NCBI GenBank assembly: GCA_007116835.1
Contig: SKHS01000229.1
Coordinates: 1 to 11,926, forward strand
Origin: Halomonas sp.
GTDB lineage: Bacteria > Pseudomonadota > Gammaproteobacteria > Pseudomonadales > Halomonadaceae
Direction of reading: 5' to 3'
Length of the DNA: 11,926 bases
Position 1 is the stretch's first letter. Each line of letters starts with the position of its first letter. Both the position numbers and the translations under genes were made by a program. A model generated the notes under the pieces. The model searched no databases and was not told the DNA's origin. It saw only the letters and a program-made list of their open reading frames with translations. Below, one piece after another: positions 7,657-11,926 of the stretch.

Positions 7657-7791
7657 ATTAGTATCCCCACTATTAATAACAGTTGGTTTTAAGTAACTTA
7701 ATTAGTAATAGTAATGACATTGTTGGTTGGCTTAGTGCAGGTCAGCCGCCCTCCTGCATTGCCTTTTCTACGCTTTTTATGCAAGGAAAAA

Positions 7792-7820
7792 TTGCACCTG
7801 GCGCCGGAAGTCTCTACAAT
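7792..7820 (+). promoter_or_regulatory. sigma70-type promoter of rpmH-rnpA
   Basis: A -35 box TTGCAC (7792-7797) and a -10 box TACAAT (7815-7820) are separated by 17 bases, each one or two changes from consensus. Transcription would start near 7827, giving a leader of about 90 bases before rpmH. A strong promoter here fits a ribosomal protein gene. Confidence 0.75.
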
Positions 7821-7842
7821 TTCCGGTCTTGAATTGAAACTC

Positions 7843-7876
7843 CCCGGCTAGTTCCTCACTGGACCGGGTCTTTTGG
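7843..7876 (+). promoter_or_regulatory. Leader hairpin of rpmH (possible attenuator)
   Basis: In the predicted 5' leader, CCCGG-CTAG (7843-7851) pairs with CTGG-A-CCGGG (7859-7868), giving nine pairs with one bulged A and one G-U, a 7-nt loop, then UCUUUUGG. The hairpin plus short U tract resembles a weak terminator and could tune readthrough into rpmH-rnpA. No regulatory mechanism can be proven from sequence alone. Confidence 0.4.
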
Positions 7877-7916
7877 AATTTAATTTCCGTCCTAAACCAC
7901 GTGGGAATAACGAGTT

Positions 7917-8051
7917 ATGAAACGCACTTTTCAACCTAGCGTTCTCAAGCGCAAGCGCGCGCATGGCTTCCGTGCTCGTATGGCAACCAAAAACGGCCGT
8001 GCCGTAATCGCACGCCGCCGCGCCAAAGGCCGCAAGCGTCTGAGCGCCTGA
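7917..8051 (+). CDS. rpmH: 50S ribosomal protein L34
   Basis: Small, very basic large-subunit protein of 44 residues, the usual L34 length. It starts MKRTFQPSVLKRKRAHGF and ends GRKRLSA, with the family's RARMATKNGRAVIARRRAKGRKRL core. The ATG start is unambiguous from the conserved N-terminus. It is the first gene right of oriC, preceded by the promoter at 7792-7820, and rnpA follows after 13 bases, the standard rpmH-rnpA operon. Confidence 0.98.
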   Translation: MKRTFQPSVLKRKRAHGFRARMATKNGRAVIARRRAKGRKRLSA

Positions 8052-8064
8052 TCTCGGATTGCGT

Positions 8065-8463
8065 GTGCTGCATCAAGGCTTTCCCCGGTGCTTACGTTTG
8101 CTAAATGCCGGGGACTATAGTCACGTGTTTGAACAGGCCGACCTGAAAGTTCATGGCAAAGGTATGATGGCGCTAGCGCGTTTGACTACCCGCGGACACC
8201 CCCGCGTTGGACTGGTGGTCAGCAAAAAAAATGTGAAGCTTGCTGTTGATCGCAACCGCATTAAGCGACTCGTTCGTGAATCTGTCCGCCACCGTCAAGA
8301 TCACCTACCCTCTGTGGATATCGTGATACTGGCTAAACGCGGCGTACAGGATATCGATAACGAAACGCTTTTCCGCCAGTTACATGGCATGTGGAAACGA
8401 CTTCAGCACGACGCAAAGGCGGTAGCCGCTTCTCCGCCTAATGGCGTAACACGTGACGCTTGA
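8065..8463 (+). CDS. rnpA: Ribonuclease P protein component
   Basis: Basic protein subunit that binds the RNase P RNA and helps process the 5' ends of tRNA precursors. The protein has FPR-LRLLNAGDYSHVF near the N-terminus, GHPRVGLVVSKKNVKLAV and the diagnostic RNR motif in DRNRIKRLVRES, followed by DIVILAKRGV. I chose the GTG at 8065: it gives five residues before FPR, as in E. coli RnpA, and CGGA lies six bases upstream. A TTG at 8059 in the same frame would add two residues. The gene ends with a poorly conserved tail (KAVAASPPNGVTRDA). About 132 residues in total. Confidence 0.96.
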   Translation: MLHQGFPRCLRLLNAGDYSHVFEQADLKVHGKGMMALARLTTRGHPRVGLVVSKKNVKLAVDRNRIKRLVRESVRHRQDHLPSVDIVILAKRGVQDIDNETLFRQLHGMWKRLQHDAKAVAASPPNGVTRDA

Positions 8464-8478
8464 CGACACACCTCACCG

Positions 8479-8527
8479 CTCGACCTCGGCCTGCCGTTTG
8501 GCAGGCTTTCGCGTGTCTTGGGTCGAG
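8479..8527 (+). promoter_or_regulatory. Nested hairpin in the rnpA-yidC intergenic region
   Basis: Two perfect inverted repeats are nested: inner GCCTGCC (8489-8495) with GGCAGGC (8500-8506) around a 4-base loop, and outer CTCGACC (8479-8485) with GGTCGAG (8521-8527). The inner stem is followed only by TTT, so it would be a weak terminator. It may be an mRNA processing, stability or attenuation element between rnpA and yidC. The 115-base gap (8464-8578) has no convincing yidD coding sequence. Confidence 0.5.
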
Positions 8528-8578
8528 TAAATGACACTGCGCCATTAGCATGTTCACCACCCATCGGGCAGAACCCTC

Positions 8579-10261
8579 ATGGACGTAAAACGACTTTTAT
8601 TACTGATTCCACTGGCAGTATTGGCCTACTTATTGGTTGTACAGTGGAATCAGGATTACGGGCAGACAACCTATGATTCGACGCCTGAGATCACCCAACG
8701 TAGCAATGGAGCCTCCGTCAGCGACAACGACGGTGATTTCGCTGTACCCAGCACATCAGCACCACAAAATGCCATCAGCGAAGGTATTCCTGATGCGTCC
8801 GAAAGCGATACCGCAAGCCGCGATTTTATTGCGGTTACGACGGATGTCCTTGACCTACGCATTGACCCGCATGGCGGGGATATTGTGTACGCCGCGCTGC
8901 CACAGCATAAGTTGACGCTCGATTCAGATCGCAACTACGTGCTGCTGTCGGACAATGCGACGCGTAGCTATGTTGCTCGCTCGGGCATTCAGCTAGATGG
9001 TCAGGCTAGCCGCATTGTCTTCACACCTGAGCGTACAGAATACCGTCTGGGTGACAATGACGATCAGTTAAGCGTTGATTTGGTGGCCGAGGTCAATGGC
9101 GTAGACGTTATTAAGCGGCTTACGTTTGAACGCGGCAGCTATGCGGTCGATGTCAGCTACTACTTGGCGAACAATACGGATGCGCCTGTTAGTGCGCGCT
9201 TTATTGGCCAACTAGCGCGTGATAACAGCCCGGACCCATCCAGCGGTGTCGCCATGGGCATGAGCTCCTATCTGGGGGCTGCCTACTCAACGCCGGATAC
9301 GCGCTACGATAAAATCGATTTTGACGATATTCAGCGTGGCCGTTTTGAAAACCGCGATGCCCAAGGTGGCTGGGTGGCAATTATCCAGCACTACTTTGTA
9401 TCTGCCTGGGCGCCCCCGCAAAATCAGCAAAACCTTTACTACGCAACGACGGATTCACGTGATCGCAACGTCGCCGCTTTTGCAGGCCCCACCACAAGCA
9501 TTGCCGCCAACAGTGAAGCGTCTTTAGGCGCGACCCTCTATATGGGTCCTAAGGTTCAAGACTACCTTGAGCAGGTTGCGCCTAACCTACGCCTCACCGT
9601 TGATTACGGTTGGTTATGGTTTATCGCCAATCCGCTGTTCTGGTTACTGGATAAAATCCATGACGTAGTCGGCAACTGGGGCTGGTCGATTGTACTGCTA
9701 ACCGTATTGGTAAAACTTGCGCTCTTCCCGCTTTCCGCCAAGGCTTACAAGTCAATGGCGCGCATGCGTAAGCTTGGCCCGGAAATGCAGCGTCTCAAAG
9801 AGATGTATGGCGATGACCGCCAGAAAATGTCTCAAGAGATGATGAAGTTCTACCAGAAGGAGAAGATTAATCCTCTGGGTGGCTGTTTACCTATTCTGGT
9901 ACAGATGCCGGTGTTCATCGCGCTTTACTGGATGCTGCTAGAGTCGGTTGAGCTGCGCCACGCGCCGTTCATGTTCTGGATTCAGGATCTGTCGGTTAAA
10001 GATCCCTACTTCATTTTGCCGATTCTGATGGGTATCTCGATGTACGTTCAGCAGTTGCTGAACCCAACACCGCCGGACCCCATGCAGGCGAAGATCATGA
10101 AAATGCTGCCGATCATTTTCACCTTCTTCTTTCTTTGGTTCCCAGCAGGTCTCGTTATCTACTGGGTAGTCAACAACATTATTTCGGTCGCGCAGCAGTA
10201 TGTAATTACGCGCAACATTGAGAATGACCCTAGCGTGGGTAAAGGGATGCGAACCAAGTAG
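8579..10261 (+). CDS. yidC: Membrane protein insertase YidC
   Basis: Inner-membrane insertase/chaperone that works alone or with SecYEG. The 560 residues show an N-terminal membrane anchor (about 5-22, LLLLIPLAVLAYLLVV), a Ser/Asp-rich linker, a large periplasmic P1 domain (about 80-340), then the conserved core: TM2 (WGWSIVLLTVLVKLALFPL, about 367-385), a cytoplasmic hairpin (MARMRKLGPEMQRLKEMYGDDRQKMSQEMM), NPLGGCLPILVQMPVF with TM3 (about 431-455), TM4 (about 477-492), and TM5 FTFFFLWFPAGLVIYWVVNN (about 514-533). Lys379 occupies the hydrophilic-groove position held by Arg366 in E. coli; Lys there also appears in Pseudomonas-type YidC. The ATG start has no strong Shine-Dalgarno. A strong hairpin follows. 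Confidence 0.98.
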   Translation: MDVKRLLLLIPLAVLAYLLVVQWNQDYGQTTYDSTPEITQRSNGASVSDNDGDFAVPSTSAPQNAISEGIPDASESDTASRDFIAVTTDVLDLRIDPHGGDIVYAALPQHKLTLDSDRNYVLLSDNATRSYVARSGIQLDGQASRIVFTPERTEYRLGDNDDQLSVDLVAEVNGVDVIKRLTFERGSYAVDVSYYLANNTDAPVSARFIGQLARDNSPDPSSGVAMGMSSYLGAAYSTPDTRYDKIDFDDIQRGRFENRDAQGGWVAIIQHYFVSAWAPPQNQQNLYYATTDSRDRNVAAFAGPTTSIAANSEASLGATLYMGPKVQDYLEQVAPNLRLTVDYGWLWFIANPLFWLLDKIHDVVGNWGWSIVLLTVLVKLALFPLSAKAYKSMARMRKLGPEMQRLKEMYGDDRQKMSQEMMKFYQKEKINPLGGCLPILVQMPVFIALYWMLLESVELRHAPFMFWIQDLSVKDPYFILPILMGISMYVQQLLNPTPPDPMQAKIMKMLPIIFTFFFLWFPAGLVIYWVVNNIISVAQQYVITRNIENDPSVGKGMRTK

Positions 10262-10279
10262 CGCATTCTCCTCACCACA

Positions 10280-10313
10280 CCAGACCCCCGCTTAAGCGGG
10301 GGTCTGGCGTTTC
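10280..10313 (+). terminator. Terminator-like perfect palindrome after yidC
   Basis: A 28-bp perfect palindrome (10280-10307) with GC-rich arms around a TTAA centre, giving up to a 12-bp stem, is followed by CGTTTC. The very stable stem suggests an intrinsic terminator, though the T tract is short. It lies 18 bases past the yidC stop and 54 bases before mnmE. Confidence 0.75.
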
Positions 10314-10361
10314 AGGCCCAACAACGCCACACTCTTTTTAGATTCGTAAATGAGGCCCGCC

Positions 10362-11732
10362 ATGGCTGAACGACTTTATACCCAAGATACTATCGCCGCC
10401 TTGGCAACGCCTCCAGGTCGTGGCGGTGTTGGCATTATTCGCGTTTCCGGCCCTGCCTGCCGCGATATCGCCACGGCGATACTCGAGCAGTGCCCTCCTC
10501 CTCGTCACGCCCACTATGGCCCGTTTAACGGCGCTGAGGGCAGTATTGATGAAGGAATTGCCCTACTGTTTAACGGCCCGCACTCCTTTACTGGGGAAGA
10601 TGTACTGGAACTACAAGGCCATGGCGGCCCTATCATTATGGATATGCTGTTGGAGCGCTGCTTACAGCTAGGCGCGCGTCTAGCACGGCCAGGCGAGTTT
10701 TCAGAACGCGCTTTCCTTAATGAGAAACTCGATTTAGCTCAGGCCGAAGCGATTGCCGACCTGATCGATGCGACCTCACGCTCGGCAGCTGAAAACGCGG
10801 TGCGCTCGCTGCAAGGCGAATTTTCCCAGCGCGTTTCAGCGCTAGTTGAGCGACTGATAGAGCTACGGGTCTACGTAGAAGCCGCCATTGACTTTCCTGA
10901 AGAGGAGATCGACTTTCTAGCCGATGGTCATGTCGCCACACACCTAGAAGGCGTCCAGCAGGCGCTAACGGCGGTGCGCAAAGCCGCAGGCCAAGGGGCA
11001 CTGCTACGCGAAGGAATGAGCGTAGTAATTGCAGGTCGCCCCAATGCTGGCAAGTCTAGTCTGCTCAACGCGCTGACCGAGCAAGACACCGCCATTGTGA
11101 CAGATATTGCTGGCACCACCCGTGATGTGCTGCGCGAATATATTCACATTGATGGCATGCCACTGCACATTATTGATACGGCGGGGCTGCGAGATACACC
11201 CGATGCAGTAGAGAAAATAGGTGTTGCCCGCGCCTGGGAAGAGATCGAAAAAGCTGACCGAGTGCTACTTTTGGTAGATGCTTCCACCACTGATGCCACC
11301 GACCCCATGACCATTTGGCCAGAGTTTGTTGCCAGACTCCCTGATCAAACGCGCCTAACGCTGGTACGTAATAAAATCGACACCAACGCTGAACTCGCTG
11401 GAATTGAGTTATCCACACCCACCCCCATCGTCCGACTGTCAGCAAAAACCAATGCCGGTGTGGATAATTTAAAAACCCATCTAAAAGAGGTTATGGGGTT
11501 TTCTACCACTACCGAAGGGCGCTTTTCTGCCCGAAGACGCCACTTGGATGCCCTTGACCGCGCCATGGTCGCACTGGAAACAGGACGCGCCCAACTAGAA
11601 GGCTATGGCGCTGGAGAGCTACTCGCCGAAGACCTGCGTGATGCCCAACAAGCATTAGGCGAAATCACCGGTGAATTTAGCGCTGACGATCTGCTAGGCG
11701 AAATCTTCGGCAGCTTTTGCATTGGAAAATAA
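10362..11732 (+). CDS. mnmE: tRNA uridine-5-carboxymethylaminomethyl modification GTPase MnmE
   Basis: GTPase that, with MnmG, installs the (carboxymethyl)aminomethyl group on wobble U34 of certain tRNAs. With this start there are 456 residues. The N-terminal folate-binding domain has DTIAALATPPGRGGVGIIRVSG. The GTPase domain carries G1 GRPNAGKS (225-232), G2 GTTRD (251-255), G3 DTAG (272-275), G4 NKID (337-340) and SAK. The helical domain ends in the family's FCIGK with Cys453. I chose the ATG at 10362 because GAGG lies six bases upstream and the protein then begins MAERLYTQDTIAA; an in-frame ATG at 10350 has no ribosome site. A terminator follows. The 3' end matches the codons used as attB by SGI1-type islands. 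Confidence 0.97.
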   Translation: MAERLYTQDTIAALATPPGRGGVGIIRVSGPACRDIATAILEQCPPPRHAHYGPFNGAEGSIDEGIALLFNGPHSFTGEDVLELQGHGGPIIMDMLLERCLQLGARLARPGEFSERAFLNEKLDLAQAEAIADLIDATSRSAAENAVRSLQGEFSQRVSALVERLIELRVYVEAAIDFPEEEIDFLADGHVATHLEGVQQALTAVRKAAGQGALLREGMSVVIAGRPNAGKSSLLNALTEQDTAIVTDIAGTTRDVLREYIHIDGMPLHIIDTAGLRDTPDAVEKIGVARAWEEIEKADRVLLLVDASTTDATDPMTIWPEFVARLPDQTRLTLVRNKIDTNAELAGIELSTPTPIVRLSAKTNAGVDNLKTHLKEVMGFSTTTEGRFSARRRHLDALDRAMVALETGRAQLEGYGAGELLAEDLRDAQQALGEITGEFSADDLLGEIFGSFCIGK

Positions 11733-11775
11733 ACACCCTTCCTGAACGTTCCGCCATATTCCACAAAACCCCTTC

Positions 11776-11801
11776 AAGCCAGCGTCATCGCTGGCTTTTT
11801 T
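11776..11801 (+). terminator. Intrinsic terminator of mnmE
   Basis: Perfect 9-bp stem AAGCCAGCG (11776-11784) / CGCTGGCTT (11789-11797) with a TCAT loop and a six-T run (11796-11801), 43 bases past the mnmE stop. Confidence 0.9.
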
Positions 11802-11819
11802 GTCTATCACTGTCTATCA
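11801..11819. repeat. Short tandem repeat TGTCTATCA x2
   Basis: TGTCTATCA occurs at 11801-11809 and 11811-11819, a 10-base period, directly beyond the mnmE terminator. Function unknown. Confidence 0.7.
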
Positions 11820-11843
11820 TGTTCCGCATGAAGCCGCTTTAAT

Positions 11844-11926
11844 GTGTGCCCTGATGTGTGCCCTTGTAGGGATTTGGTGTGCCCTTTGTGGCTAGTGCGT
11901 GCCCTTCGTTATCGACTGATAAGGGC
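11844..11926. repeat. Cluster of GTGTGCCCT repeats plus inverted end
   Basis: GTGTGCCCT appears at 11844-11852, 11856-11864 and 11877-11885, with a variant GCGTGCCCT at 11897-11905. The starts are spaced 12, 21 and 20 bases apart. AAGGGC at 11921-11926 repeats the core in inverse orientation and pairs with GCCCTT at 11901-11906. Helical-turn-like spacing of about 10 and 20 bases suggests protein-binding sites, such as integrase arm-type sites, but no integrase gene is in view. The array is cut by the window end and no gene is recognisable here. Confidence 0.6.

Larger units (their letters stand above)
7383..7740. other. oriC: Chromosomal replication origin (oriC)
   Basis: Non-coding segment between divergent dnaA and rpmH. 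It holds three DnaA boxes on the + strand (7436-7444 and 7648-7656 TTATCCACA; 7593-7601 TTATTCACA), a one-mismatch box on the minus strand (7468-7476) and weaker matches (e.g. 7513-7521). The DNA from about 7602 to 7735 is strongly AT-rich and carries direct repeats TTAATAAC (7630-7637, 7673-7680) and TAACTTAA (7634-7641, 7694-7701); it is the likely unwinding element. The placement between dnaA and rpmH is as in Pseudomonas. There is no GATC in 7383-7916, so E. coli-type SeqA/Dam control at this segment is not supported. Confidence 0.9.

Noticed and set aside
7893..7908. CCACGTGG dyad just before rpmH as a parS variant
   Set aside because: The flanks (TAAA / GAAT) do not match TGTT...AACA; likely chance at the end of the leader.
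8453..8530. 25-codon GTG-started frame overlapping the rnpA end, considered as a yidD remnant
   Set aside because: Lacks the YidD CRFxPTCSxYA core; a few Cys/Pro residues before yidC are too weak to call a pseudogene.
8671..8934. Minus-strand open frame inside yidC
   Set aside because: Antisense to the YidC linker and P1 region, with no motif or ribosome site.
9453..9468. Possible fourth parS with core TTCACGTGA in yidC
   Set aside because: Only the central 9 bases match; the outer arms lack the TGT...ACA symmetry required by the consensus.
10350..10361. Upstream in-frame ATG as the mnmE start
   Set aside because: No ribosome-binding site before it, while GAGG is well spaced for the ATG at 10362.

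Overview
This window is the chromosomal replication-origin region of a gammaproteobacterium, most likely Halomonadaceae (Halomonas/Vreelandella-like) or a close relative. The gene order gmhB / gyrB-recF-dnaN-dnaA / oriC / rpmH-rnpA-yidC-mnmE, a GmhB and YidC that resemble Pseudomonas more than enteric proteins, and a DnaA starting with GTG-MSLALWQQCL all support this. The genus is inferred from recalled family resemblance, not from a search.

Layout. Positions 3-359 hold the 3' end of a kinase-fold protein, followed by gmhB (369-956), both on the + strand. A compact intergenic segment contains the gyrB terminator and a parS site. The minus-strand block gyrB (1085-3505), recF (3545-4648), dnaN (4754-5857) and dnaA (5913-7382) is transcribed leftward in the order dnaA-dnaN-recF-gyrB. 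The 534-bp gene-free stretch 7383-7916 is oriC: consensus DnaA boxes, an AT-rich presumed unwinding region, then the rpmH promoter and leader. To the right, on the + strand, are rpmH (7917-8051), rnpA (8065-8463), yidC (8579-10261) and mnmE (10362-11732). Both arms are therefore transcribed away from the origin, co-directional with replication, while gmhB and the kinase gene run head-on.

Function. dnaA, dnaN, recF and gyrB supply initiation, the sliding clamp, gap repair and supercoiling. rpmH and rnpA make ribosomal protein L34 and the RNase P protein. YidC inserts membrane proteins, and MnmE modifies the tRNA wobble uridine. gmhB makes the heptose precursor for the LPS core.

The most striking extra signal is three perfect copies of the 16-bp ParB-binding parS palindrome TGTTTCACGTGAAACA: one downstream of gyrB and two inside the recF coding sequence, where each encodes FHVKH in the same frame. 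Other points are a terminator-like hairpin between dnaN and recF, a strong sigma70-type promoter and leader hairpin before rpmH, no recognisable yidD between rnpA and yidC (a nested hairpin lies there instead), and a cluster of GTGTGCCCT repeats beyond mnmE, a gene whose 3' end is a known integration site for SGI1-type islands. I see no new defence system or mobile gene in the window.
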